From a virus: a DNA stretch of 28,817 nucleotides. How positions within the stretch are numbered: the stretch's first letter is position 1; every line of letters starts with the position of its first letter. Both the position numbers and the translations under genes were made by a program. This document shows positions 16,501 to 28,400 of the stretch, piece by piece. A model generated the notes under the pieces. It saw only the letters and a list, made by a program, of their open reading frames with translations. It had not been told where the DNA came from and did no database searches. The stretch covers positions 1 through 28,817 of IMG/VR virus record IMGVR_UViG_3300027839_001529. One strand, 5' to 3'.

Positions 16501-19463
16501 TTTACTCGCAGCCGACAGTTGAATTTATTGATGAGAATAATTTAAAAGTTACATGGGACTCAAATACAATTGGTTATATTGATATTATTAAGTCAAAATT
16601 TGTTAGCCCAGCACAATTAAGTACTAATGAATGGATTATTAATCATAACTTAGGAGAACAATATCCAAATATTGATGTTGTTTATACTGAGGGTTCGACA
16701 GATATAAGTGCCCAGGGCAGATTTGATCATCCGATTATTGAATATACTAGCACCACACAATGTAAAATCAAGTTTCCAGCCAATGTTACCAAAGCCGGTT
16801 ATGTTGTTGTAACACATAACCTTGGTAATAATGGTGCAACTGGCACAGGATTTAATTTTACTACTGGGACACCAGCAGGAATTTGGAACATAACACACAA
16901 TCTTGGTAAAAAGCATGTCAACGTTGATATTGCAAAACTAGGTAGTGCATTATTGATGGCAGGATTTGCAAGTCCAGATGCAACAAAATATTATAATATT
17001 AGAGGGCATTATGATGCTCCTACAATTACATTTGTTGACGATAATAACTTAACAATAACTTGGATTACACCAACTGCTGGTAAAGCAACAATTTCATGTG
17101 GCACGGCACTTGGTACACAAGCCATTGGCGTCGCACATATGGCAGTAGGTGATGACACAGGTACACCAACTCTCTGTGCGCCAGTAACAATAAACAACGG
17201 CGGCGCAGGATATACAGCAGGTAATGTTCTTACTGTAAGTGGTGGAGACTTCACTGGCGGTACAGCGGCAACAATAACAGTTAATACAGTTGACGGCGGC
17301 GGCGCAATTACTGGCGCAACATTGCTTGCAGGTGGTGATTATATCACAACTGCTGGTGGAATTGCTGTACCAGTATTAGGTGGCCTCGGCGCAACGTTCG
17401 ATCTTAATTGGAAAGTTATATCCATTGCATTTTCACCAAGTCCCCTTACTGGCGGCGGTGGTTATCAATCACTTCCAACAATAACTATCGGTGCGCCGCC
17501 TGCTGGCACAGCACCATGTGTATCGCGCCAAGCAACAGCCACCGCAACCCAAGAAGGTACAGTTACCGGTATAACTGTTACTAATTCTGGTTCGGGCTAT
17601 ACTAGTGTCGACCTACCAGCAATTATTACATTTACTGGAGGCGGATATTCAACAATTGCACAAGCACGAGCAACTACACTTAATAGTAGTATCACAGCAG
17701 TTACAATGATTAATACTGGTTCAGGATATACACAAGGAAGTCCTCCAACGGTAATATTTACTACAGCACCAATTGGCGGCACATCAACTACAGGAACAGC
17801 AACAGTTAATGCTACCGGTAATGTTACCGGTATTGTAATAGGAAACACAGGTAACGGATATTATTCACGGCCCTTGGTAACAATTTCGGGCGATGGTACA
17901 TTAGCAACTGCAACGTGTACTGTAAATGCATCTGGTATAATTGATACAATAACAATAACAGGCGGCGGCTCGGGATATACTTCGGCAACAGTTGCGTTCT
18001 CAGGAAATACAGGGATCAACGGCACCGGCACAGTAACAATAACAGGCGGCGCGGTTACTGCTGTAATAATAAACAACGGCGGCACTGGTTGGACACCTGC
18101 TCCAGTTTGCACAATTGCAAATAGCGGGTCGATTAGATCAGTTGATATTATTGATCCTGGATTTGGTTATACAGGACGTCCACTTATTTCATATGCCGAA
18201 ACAACCAATGGTACTGGTGCAAGCACTATTAATATCGATGGATTTGTTAGTCATGTTGAAATTACCGATCCAGGTAACGGTTATACTAGCGATACAACGG
18301 TATCATTTTCAACACCAACTGGAGATTCTCCGGTAACAACAATAGGAACACCGGTAATCAAATTAAATCAGAATTTAGAAACAGATATTAAATTTAATCT
18401 TTCAAAATTGTTAACGTATTCGGATGGTTATCAAGATCCTCGTAAAGTATTAGTTACATTTCACGACAATGATGGCGACGGTATTCCAGATGATCCTTTA
18501 AGTTTCGACAAGTTTGTTGATGTAGCAAGATATTTGTTTGAAGAAACTTATACGGACTTTGACGGATATACATATTATAAACTTTCACGAAACGTACTAC
18601 AAGCAGATACACAAGCAGAAGAAAATGTTATTATCCAAAATGCTTCTACATACGCTGGAAAATATATTTACAGAACAGACTTAAAAGTGTTTAAGAAAAT
18701 TGCTTCGGTAACGCCATATGGTTTAACTACATTAACAAATGCTACTGATGGAACTTTAAAACTATCAGCATTTATTGGAAGAAGCGGATATAATACACCA
18801 AAAGTTAATTCGTCTGATAGTACAATTGCTAATAGCACAGAAGAAAAAATATTCTTCCAATGGAAACATTATGCTCCAACCGATCAACGAGTTGATCCAA
18901 GCGTAACAAACTTAATAGATATCTTTATATTAACGAAAACATATTATGATAACGTTCTTTCGTGGAAGGCAAATAATAAAACACTAGTAGAATTTCCTGC
19001 TCCACCAACTAATACTGAGTTATCAATTTCGTTTAATAATTTAAATAACTATAAAAGTATTAGTGATCAAATTATTTACCGACCAGTGAAATTTAAATTA
19101 CTGTTCGGTTCAATGGCTATAACCGAACTACAAGCAACATTTAAAGTTATTAAAACACTTGGATCTGACATAAGTGACAACGAAGTAAAGAGCCAAGTTA
19201 TTGAAGCAATTAATAGATTCTTTTTACTTAATAATTGGGACATGGGAGAGAGTTTTTATTATACAGAACTTGCGGCATTTATACATCAATCAATGCCAAC
19301 AAATATTAGTAGTGTTGCATTAGTGCCAACAAACAGTGAAAGTAACTTTGGTAACCTATTCCAAGTTAAAGCAGAAGTTGACGAACTATTTTTACCAGTT
19401 GCAAAAGTAACTGATATCGACGTTGTTAAAGGATTTACAGAACAGAATTTAAAGATTAGATAA
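13515..19463 (+). CDS. 6: Baseplate wedge protein gp6, giant form with inserted repeats
   Basis: gp6 is the ring-forming wedge subunit of the inner baseplate (baseplate-J-like superfamily). The N-terminal 1-150 is typical (FFAAEDFRTIYRTFSEINFT, then FIAIIELLAYMGQTIAFRQD and LDTAERTESIRRLAKMLNY). The C-terminal 1830-1982 also fits, with SDNEVKSQVIEAINRFF and ESFYYTELAAFIHQ. T4 gp6 has 660 residues; this has 1982. Much of the excess is residues about 789-1612: some 12-13 GxGY repeats interrupted by three HNLG beta modules (16405-17105). After them a Ca-binding-like loop DNDGDGIPDD occurs near 18466-18495. The AGGAG before the stop of gp25 makes the start secure. The extra modules are probably surface-exposed, since the two core ends are kept. 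Confidence 0.9.
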   Translation: MAQIQRQNNFFAAEDFRTIYRTFSEINFTAYDFDTIKRAMIEYLQRHFPEEFNDFIESSEFIAIIELLAYMGQTIAFRQDLNTRENFLDTAERTESIRRLAKMLNYTPKRNLPAAGVIKIFAVSTDEQIIDSAGNDLSNLVINWNDPNNVDYLEQLTLILNAAFLAQNPYGTPVKKGTVDAVPIEVYTIDAIKNLAVTYSLNGDVNGASFPFEVVNATFEDGMFMKEIEPNPANGLSMFYINDGLGNNSSQTGFFMYLKQGALSFDDFALDLPQPNREIFINKENINNFDVWCQTVDSTGTILDSWTKVPSVNGTSVVYNSLLKNKRKIFAVTSAVNDKISLRFADGSFGDAPSGTTRVWYRQSANLTTTARPEDIGLQTIQVPYIGKNNTTHILSITLGLVGSISNSLATETNAEIKTNAPQVFYTQDRMVNGEDYNTYPLYKNSDIIKIKAINRTHAGHSRFIDINDPTGTVQNLNVFAEDGFIYKDEQNIQVVAELTSSTTSNTIIQRYVQPQLSEDDVINFYYDVYRKAVHTADGSSAWRFTTSEVMQWVTLPSSTDGNKGYFVKQDVASIATNYQTVGTSGTGKNKFIVEKSLLEFQNSARSLTLFATVENLTVSGNPTGLTTGPIELNVSIPDGYILTRVYPKFRKLFNTTEQTAIFTQLDLKNTFGIGYDYKTSAFYVINPNNLSTATEFSLVNAQDNTNTNKDDSWIIKIEYVEATSLTSANFSLSTRGMRYIFESEEDVRFYFDNAFKTVDVKTGQAKRDVISLLKINSDKRSQIDRINILTPGNGYTSSPVVEFQQPGEIDPATAVAQLSWNFLSGGIGGSEYAPIDPALTYLDSVTVDSNGIQNEIMINNSGVLNTATGGRSLRLKANLSESATALPTIADDTISDIGIELFASGAGYTSLPTIAFPAPAGGGITALGYATIDTALTGATITDQGGGYITTPDVTVNSPGFSGTVWNVNHGLNQKYVNYEIIVTSGGNDLAIDHIYSQPTVEFIDENNLKVTWDSNTIGYIDIIKSKFVSPAQLSTNEWIINHNLGEQYPNIDVVYTEGSTDISAQGRFDHPIIEYTSTTQCKIKFPANVTKAGYVVVTHNLGNNGATGTGFNFTTGTPAGIWNITHNLGKKHVNVDIAKLGSALLMAGFASPDATKYYNIRGHYDAPTITFVDDNNLTITWITPTAGKATISCGTALGTQAIGVAHMAVGDDTGTPTLCAPVTINNGGAGYTAGNVLTVSGGDFTGGTAATITVNTVDGGGAITGATLLAGGDYITTAGGIAVPVLGGLGATFDLNWKVISIAFSPSPLTGGGGYQSLPTITIGAPPAGTAPCVSRQATATATQEGTVTGITVTNSGSGYTSVDLPAIITFTGGGYSTIAQARATTLNSSITAVTMINTGSGYTQGSPPTVIFTTAPIGGTSTTGTATVNATGNVTGIVIGNTGNGYYSRPLVTISGDGTLATATCTVNASGIIDTITITGGGSGYTSATVAFSGNTGINGTGTVTITGGAVTAVIINNGGTGWTPAPVCTIANSGSIRSVDIIDPGFGYTGRPLISYAETTNGTGASTINIDGFVSHVEITDPGNGYTSDTTVSFSTPTGDSPVTTIGTPVIKLNQNLETDIKFNLSKLLTYSDGYQDPRKVLVTFHDNDGDGIPDDPLSFDKFVDVARYLFEETYTDFDGYTYYKLSRNVLQADTQAEENVIIQNASTYAGKYIYRTDLKVFKKIASVTPYGLTTLTNATDGTLKLSAFIGRSGYNTPKVNSSDSTIANSTEEKIFFQWKHYAPTDQRVDPSVTNLIDIFILTKTYYDNVLSWKANNKTLVEFPAPPTNTELSISFNNLNNYKSISDQIIYRPVKFKLLFGSMAITELQATFKVIKTLGSDISDNEVKSQVIEAINRFFLLNNWDMGESFYYTELAAFIHQSMPTNISSVALVPTNSESNFGNLFQVKAEVDELFLPVAKVTDIDVVKGFTEQNLKIR
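15880..18330 (+). repeat. GxGY beta-repeat array inside gp6, with embedded HNLG modules
   Basis: About a dozen degenerate copies of a 30-60 residue unit occur, of the pattern hxhxNxGxGYTxxPxhxhxGG. Clear copies are near 15883, 16226, 16345, 17196, 17450, 17580, 17708, 17840, 17957, 18070, 18150 and 18268. Examples are NSGSGYTS, NTGSGYTQ, NTGNGYYS, GGGSGYTS and DPGNGYTS. Such Gly-rich repeats suggest a beta-solenoid or beta-prism stack. DNA-level identity between copies is low, so the array is old or fast-evolving. Confidence 0.8.
16405..17105 (+). repeat. Triple HNLG beta module in gp6
   Basis: Three tandem units each open with W-x-(V/I)-x-H-(N/G)-L: VWNVNHGLNQK (16408), EWIINHNLGEQ (16630) and IWNITHNLGKK (16880). 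They continue with a polar strand, a (D/A)(H/A)P(T/I)I(T/E)F or Y strand, then NNLxITW and a closing AGxxxI strand. Each is about 60-75 residues, probably a small beta sandwich. The same three units in the same order occur in the next gene (27440-28115). Confidence 0.8.
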
Positions 19464-19464
19464 T

Positions 19465-22400
19465 ATGACAGAAAGAACATTTAAAAAATTACCACAGATA
19501 CTGCAAACTAATACCCTGGATAAATTTTTCCAGAGTACAATTGACCAATGGTTTTCAGATGATAACACATCAAAAGTAACTGGTTATATTGGAAGAAAAG
19601 ATCCAAAATCTTTCAAACCTGATCAAGATTTTTTCTTACCAGAAATTGATTATACTAGACAAAACTATCAATTAGAACCGGTATTAACAACAAAAGATAT
19701 TGACACAGCAGAAATTACAAATGCATTGTTTTATGATGATACGATTAAAACATTAGCAGTTGAAGGAAGCAATGTTGACAATCATAATAGATTATTTAAA
19801 TCTAAAGCATATTCGTGGGCACCTCCAATTGACATAGATAAATTTATTAACTATGAAAATTATTATTGGTACGAACCAGCAGAACTTATTAGATTTGATA
19901 TTATACAAGGCAGTACAAATCTTAATATTGTATCTGATATAATTGGCAAAACATCATTTACATCATATAATGAGGTAAAATTTACTAATGGATTAAAAGT
20001 TAGATTTACTGGTAGTAATATTTCTCCACAAGGATATCTTAATAAAGATTATATTGTAACAGGAGTTGGTACAAGTATCGATTTACTAGACATAACATCA
20101 CCAGTGCTTAATGATACACGGGCATATACACCAACATTAATAACTGATAAAATAGATTATATAACTATTGAACGAGGCGCTGTAGATACAAATCCATGGA
20201 GTCGCACAAATGGTTGGTACCATAAAGATGTATTATTAAGAGGTACTGGTATTTCGACCGGAGTTACATATAATGATATTGTTGATAATCCATGGGACAA
20301 AACAGGCGATGTCTGGGACGAAGTATCGTGGGATTCAACTGTTACACAAAAAGCAACAGAATTTGCATTAGATTCTGCTCGTAAGGCCGTTCGCCCAATT
20401 ATTGAATTTGATAATGATCTAGAACTATATAATTATGGTATCGAAAGTGCTGGCATTGTAAACTTTGCGGCCGATCAAACATATGACATTGTTCATAATG
20501 CATCTAATGTTACAATTGACGGAATTACTATTGCAACCGATGATACAATTATCTTTTTAAATTCAACTAACTTGTTAACTTTTATTAAATGGGACGGCGA
20601 GAAAATTGTTAATGCAACTTCGGGCGCAACCGAAGGACAATGGGATTCAAAGCCATGGGATATCGATTCCGGCTCTGGTGCCGATCAGTTAGGAAAAATT
20701 TATAGGGCTACAGTAACATCAGGTGTATGTACGCTTGTAGAAATAAAAAGTATTTTAACAAAACAAAAAATCCTTGTTACAGAGGGCGATGAACGAAAAG
20801 GTTTAGAATATCATTGGACTGGCTCCGATTGGATTTTAAGTCAAAGTAAGACTGCACAAAATGATGAGCCATTATTCCAATTATATGATTTAAATACAAT
20901 TAAGTTAGACGATATTGGCATATATCCGAGTAGTGATTTTACAGGAAACCCTATTTTTAGTTATAAAATGTCAACCGGTACTGCTGATGTGGTTATAGGT
21001 AAAGCATTAGAATACAAAGAATTTGGCCAGGTTGCTGATATTGTTTTCCAAAATAATTTAGAAGACACAACTACCTGGGGAACATCAAGTAAATATGACA
21101 TTTTTGGTTACAAATATTATAACCAATATAATTTAAACAGAGACATTGGTGATGTAACATTTATCGAAAATGTTGATTTAGTCGAAGATACATTAAGTTA
21201 TAATAATATACATGGAAACTTATCAAGTCAAATAGCAGAATTTGATGACATAGCATCATATGATGGTAAAAAAATTATTTTAATCAACAACGCAGAAAAT
21301 TATACTTCAGCAAGGTGGGATATTGACGAATGGGATGATGACACGCCTGCCGAAATAGCGTGGGCCGAGCAAGTAGATTTAGCATTACTTGAAGGCCAAA
21401 CAGGAATTTATACAATTAATATTGATACCTCAAACGGTATCAGCCGAGTATTATTAAACTTAACAACTACAATCAATCATGGTGATTATGTAACAATTAG
21501 TGATGGTATTCTTTACAGTGGTAAAGATATGACGTGGCAAACAGATGGCTGGACAGAAGTTAAATTTAAAATTCCGCCTGAAACACGGAAAATTGATAAT
21601 TTTAATAATAGTTGGAATCCTACTAATGTATTTAATAAGCAAAGGGTTATTGAAAAATACAAGTCAGATGTCGACGGTACACAAGAATATATTTTACAAA
21701 CTACACCTGTAACAAATAGTCCAGCAGATGTAATAGTTACAGTTGACGGTGATCTAGCAAAGCAATCAACAACATCGACAGCATATGATTATAATATTAG
21801 TGATAATACATTAACATTTACAACTAATAAAATATTAAGCAAAGACCAATTAATTGAAGTAAAATCATTTACTAAAGATGCTGTTAATCTCAATGATGTA
21901 CATTATTTTGAAATTCCGGATTCATTGGAAGCAAATCCCGATAATAATGATATAACCTCTGCAAGTTCGAGTGAACTACAAGAACATTTTACATCGATTA
22001 TTCAAAATCAATCTGATTTTTCTGGTATTGCATATGGAAATAATAATTATCGAGACAGCAAAAAAGATTTGAGTTTAGGATTAAAAATACTACAACATGA
22101 AAGTTCTATGTTACCTCTTATGGGGTTACTTGCTAATCATGAATCGTTTCATATTTTAGATTCGATAAGATTTAATCAACGACAATATGTAAATTTTAAA
22201 AATAAATTTTTACAAAGAGCAGAATTTTTAGTAACAAAGCATTTAACTACACCTATAGATGTATTTGTAGATACTATCCTACTGGATATGTATTCAACAA
22301 GAAGTAATTTAAAAGTATTTCAAGAAACAAAAGCATTTGCATTTGGAGATAACTTTATAAAAACAGATGTAACTGTACCATTTAATGCTGATCATATTGA

Positions 22401-25400
22401 TTTATCATCATTGTTATCAATCACAGGTGTTAATGATCGTACAAAAATTATTTACATATACAAAAAGAATAATATTGAAACTAATTATAGTTTACTAAAT
22501 CAAGTATCTGATTATAAATTTGCTACAACCATTACTAGTTCTGGTACTACAGTTACACGTATTATTTTTACAGATGGTGTACAAAAAGATGATAAAATTC
22601 AAATACGAGAATTTGAAAATATACAAAATTCTTTTGTTCCGTCAACACCAAGTATGTTGGGAATGTATCAAGTATATCGTCCAAAAGCCGAAGGTGATAA
22701 TACATATTTTAATGGCACTAAAAACTTTATAGTCGGCCATGATGGATCTCGTACTTTAATGTATGGTGATTACAAGGATGACTGTTTATTAGAACTTGAA
22801 AAAAGAATTTATAATGCTATTCCAGACAAATTTATTTCTGAGGATTATATGCCAGAACTAAATCAATACGAATATGTTCCAGGCAAATTTAGAGATAATG
22901 ATTATAGTTTATTTGAATATAATAGAATAATGGAACCAATATATCAACGTTGGAGTGTTGAAAACAAAGTTGATATATTTACACATCGTGACTATGATGG
23001 CAGTTCACCATTTACTTGGAATTATGCTACTGAAGCAGATAGAGACGGCAAAGAAGTACCCGGTGCATGGCGTGGAATTTATTTGTATTATTATGATACA
23101 CATAGACCACATACACACCCATGGGAGATGCTTGGTTTTGCTTCTAAACCATCGTGGTGGGATGCACAATATGGTACTACACTTGAAACCAACACTGCAT
23201 TATGGTCTGATTTAGAGAATGGTATTATTAGAGCAGGTGCTAGAGAAAACTTTACAGATAGTAGTTACTTAACTAATAACCCATTTAAGCGAACAGGTTT
23301 AAGTAATTATATTCCCGTTGATGGATATGGTACACTTAAAGATCCAGTACAATCAGGCATTTTTGGCGATCCAGCAGTACAAATTACTGCATCAGGATAT
23401 ACTGTTCCATATGGCCCACATAGAGATGACCCATGGCGCAACGGCGATTATGGGCCTGCAGAATTTAGTATAAGATTAAACCCTGTATGGCCATTTATTA
23501 TTAATAAATTAGCATTCTTAACTCGCCCAGCAGAATGGGCAACTAAGAATTGGGATACATTAAATTTAAAAAGGGCCAAAGCACAAAAGGCACAAATTTT
23601 ATTTGAGGATACAAGTAAAAGAAAGAAAATTAGTGAACTAAGATTTCATCAATTAGGACTTACTGATACTAGCACAACAAAAGAATATGTTTTTGGATAT
23701 CAGCAATGGATTTATAATTTATTATTAGATCAAGGAATAAGTTATGATGTTGGCTTTGCTAATGACATAAAAACAGCCGGAGTAAATCTTGGTTATAAAA
23801 CAGGTGGCTTTATTAGTAATAATAACATTACTATACAAGCAGATTCGTATAGCACTACACGGGATTCGGATAGTATTTTTATTCCAATAGAAGATAAATC
23901 TGTTGCAATTTATAATAGTGCCAGCGAAGGCGTTAGATCATATAGTGGAGTAATTATCGAAGTTACAAGTACGGGATATAAAGTATTTGGATATGATCCA
24001 TTTAATCCCGTATTTAGAATTATACCAAGTGTTACTACTGGCCCTAGCAATTCAGTTGATACTGAAGAAGTTCGAGTAGAAGAATATACTACACATTATG
24101 ATGTAGTTGCCGAAGTTGAATACGGATTTGAATTTAGCAATGTACAAGAGGTGTTTGATTTCTTAATTAGTTATCAACGATATTTAACTGCGGTTGGATT
24201 TATATTTGATGAGTGGGACATTGATGCAGAAACTATTTTAGATTGGAAACACGCTGGTAAAGAATTTATATTTTGGGCTCAATTAACAACCTGGGATGAT
24301 GGAGCGTTTATTGCATTAAGTCCATCAGCACATAAAATTAAATTAGATTCAACATCACTTGGACGCATTAGTAGCATCAACGAAATTATTAATGGAACTT
24401 ATTCTATTCTTGATAAAAATGGTGGCTATATTCCTGCTTCTAATTTAAATATTAAAAGAGAAGCAGATACATTTTCAGTTAGCACAGTATCTGGAATAGG
24501 TATCTATGGATTAAAAGTTAATACGTTCAAATCTGAACACGTTATGTTTTTTGAAAACAAAACAGGATTTAATGATTTAATTTATGACCCAGTGTTTCGA
24601 TTACGCCAAGAAAAATTAAAACTTAGTGCTGTTAAAACAAATGACTGGACCGGTAAAGTTGAGTCTGGTGGATATATTATTCAAAATGATACTATTCTTC
24701 CAAACTTTAATACTGTTGCTAATGATTATAGAAAATTTCATAACACTACTGATGCTGTTGTATCTAAAGCACAACGAGATTCGGCCAGACATTTAACAGG
24801 ATATCAACCAAGAGATTATTTAACAAACATTACTGGCAATGATGATATTTCGTATGAATTTTATAAAGGATTTATTCGACAAAAAGGATCTAACCAAAGT
24901 ATTAAAAGTCTTCTTCGTAATACAAATATTACTAATGAAGATGCACTTACATTATATGAAGAGTTTGCACTTAAACTAAGTGACTTTGGTGCAACACGAA
25001 TTACCACAGATAATGAAATATTAATTAAGGCAACGGATGTTAAGGTACAGAATCCATTGATTGAATTCACTTATGAAAGTACATCGGTTGATTCATTAAA
25101 TGACGATGTTATACAACTTAACCATACAAACGATACGCGGTGGTTACGAAAGCCAAAAACACCAGTAATGGAAGTTTGGCCAAAGAATACTATTGGTACT
25201 ACAGAAATAACTGCATTACCAACTGCGGGATATGTACATAAAGATGATATTACATATCGAGCATATGACAATACTACATTAGCAGGTTTAAATACTAATG
25301 TTAATGCAACAACTGAACCAACAGTAGGTTCAACTGCACATATTGCAAGAGGCCCAAATAATGAATTCTCTGTACATAAATTAGTTGATAGCGGATTAAA

Positions 25401-28400
25401 ACCTGAGATTATTGAACGGATAGACGGCTCGATAACAACAGCAATAGTTAATATTACAGGCCAAGCGGTTCCAACAATAGTTGGAACACTAATAACACCA
25501 ACAACAAAAATTGGTGATACATTTGAAGTTACATTTGATAACGACGCAGGAACAAAAACTACTGTTGCACTTTCTACAGCCGAAGCGGCGTCAGTTGACG
25601 ACCCAGATGCTATACCAGAATTAACTCTCGAATTAAAAACAGATGTTACGTCGATTGCAGTTAATGATTCGATTTATGTTAATACTACAACATCAGGTGC
25701 TGGCACTGAAGTAATCTTTAATAGTACTCCTACTGATCGACCAGTTGTTGTAATTGGTACAACAGTTAATCCAGCAATAAGTGCAACTGCAACATTACTT
25801 CAAATTAATGTTGATGGAACACCGATTACTTTAGCTCAAAGTGATGACTTAGCCGCTATTGTATCAACAATTACTAGCGGCGTGGCCAACGTTACTGCGT
25901 CAGCACATAACAATATACTACGCATACAAAAAGATACTGGCGGAATATTAACACTATATGATCCACCACTCCACGAAGGAACATTGCGTTCTCTTGGTAT
26001 AGAAGAAGGCACATATTATAATGATATAACCATTACTGAAATACTAGCGGCAATTATAGCCGCCGATGTTCCAAATTTAACTATTACAAAAATTAGTGAT
26101 ACTAGATTAAAATTAAAATCAACAACAAACCGACTTGAAGTTAAAGAAGGTGTCGGCCAAGCATTAGATAGGTTGTTGTTTACAGACAAAAACGGCTTTG
26201 AAAAACAAACAGTAGATACTAGTCAAATTACAATAGATACAATTGTTATTGATCTTAATGGTGGTATAACTCAAGAAGATTTTCTTGCAAGTAAAACTGC
26301 CGGCGGACTATTAAAACTAGAATATAACGGTACTGCATTAACAATTGGCGGTACTGGTCTTGCAGGCGTTGGAATGTCGTCCCAAACAATATCAATTACA
26401 TCTAGTGCTATATCTCAACATAACTTTAATAATGGTGACGTTATTATACTCAAAGATGTGAAAAAATTAGATGGATCTAATGCAGAAATTGATGGTGGTT
26501 ATGTAGTTTCTTTAATATCAGAAACACACATTTATAATGTTAAAATAGTAAACGGCGATGCAATTATAACTAATAAAATAACTAATGCTGTTACTACTAA
26601 ATCAAATGTTAGTTCTCTATCATTCTACGATATTGTTAGTGCTGATAGAGATTATATTAAAGAAATCACATTAGATATTACAAGTGCAATGGCTCCTATA
26701 CAAATTAAATTAGGGGATACAGTCGACGATGGTAGTATTCTAACATCAATGGTCGGATACGTTGACAAATATTATGGAACTGAGAAATTATTTTCTGTGC
26801 CGGCCGGGAATATTACATTAAAATCTGTCTCAGGAAACCCGTTTACATCTGGTGAATTTAATATTTCTTTCACTATTGAAAAGAAAGGTAAATTTACTAT
26901 TCCAGCAATTATTGAAGATACATCGCAAAGTGCATCAAATATTCTTTGGTGGCATAAACGTAACTTTAGAACAAAAGAAAATGCATTTGCAAATGTTCAA
27001 ACTAATAAATCATTTTATAATTTAAATGATTTTGTCTATATAGATAATAAGCCCAACGGTTGGGTAACAAGTCAACATTTAGATACATTAACACATTTTG
27101 GCATTAATGCACTTACCGTTAGTTCCGGCGGCACTAATTATGTAGCGGCCGATATTGGTATACCGCTTTCATATGCTACCGACGTTGGAAACACTGTAAC
27201 TTCACCTTCGTTTTCAATTAGTGCAATTGATTATAAAATTAAATCAATCGCTATAACAAACAAAGGACAGGGATATAGCAGTCCTCCAGCAGTAATATTT
27301 ACTGGTGGTGGATTTGATACTGAGGCAGTAGGGCAAGCAGTATTATCCTCAGCAATTACTGATATTACTGTTACCAATAAAGGCCTTGGCTATCAACAAG
27401 TGCCAACTGTTGAAGTTTCATCATCCCCATCATACAGTGGAAAATTGTGGGAAATCAAACACGGTTTAGGACAAAAACTTTTAAATCTTGAACTATCTGT
27501 TGATTCTCTCACTAGCAAATTAGCCGGTACAATATATAATGCACCAATCATAACATTTGTTGATGCAAATAATTTAACTGTTGATTGGGGTTCCACAGTT
27601 ACTATTGGAAGCATAGATATAATTAAATCTGAATTTGTAAGTTCATTACAAAATTCTGCAAATATTTGGAATGTTACACATAACTTAGGTACTCAATTTT
27701 GTACAATAGATATTATATATGATGATGATACTAGTGCTATTGGACGACTTGATCATCCAATTATTGAACACACAGATGCAAATAATGTAAAAGTTATATT
27801 TCCAACTGGTGTTCAAAAATCAGGGTACGTTGTTTGCGATAAGGGAACAAATAATGGAACGCATATACACACTAACACGGCCGCGACAGTTTGGACTGTA
27901 AATCATAACTTAGGTAAAAAGTTAAGTAATGTTGATGTTACAACGCTGGGTAGCAACATTGTTTCTACAGATTATACTGCATCAATTGATGCTACAAAAT
28001 ATTATAATATTAAAGGAAATTACGATTACCCAATAATTAATTTTGTTAATGAAAATCAATTAACTGTAACATTTGCACAAGCAACAGCAGGCAAAATAAC
28101 GGTTACCCGCGGTCCTGGCACTTTTGATATTGTTGCCGTAACTACACCGCATATGGAACTTAGTCATGCAGGCGCTGGCCTGGTATGTAGTGGCATTTAT
28201 CTTAAAAATGGTGGTACAGGATATACTGGCGGCGGCTTTTTAGGCGGCGGCGATCTTCTTACAATTAATAATATTGGCGCCACGTTTTCCGAAGCGGCAC
28301 AATTTCACGTCGAGACCGTCGACGGCAGTGGAACAATTACTGCTATTAGTGAGGTAATGGATTTTTATACTTATCACGGTGATTATACTGTTTTACCAAC

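Noticed and set aside
15880-18330. CRISPR array or DNA tandem repeat
   Set aside because: Repeats are conserved only as protein motifs within one long frame, with variable unit length and diverged DNA. There is no constant direct repeat with spacers.
22955-23215. Plus-strand 86-codon open frame, and similar small frames inside large genes
   Set aside because: They lie wholly inside better-supported genes in other frames, lack ribosome sites and show low-complexity composition typical of shadow frames.
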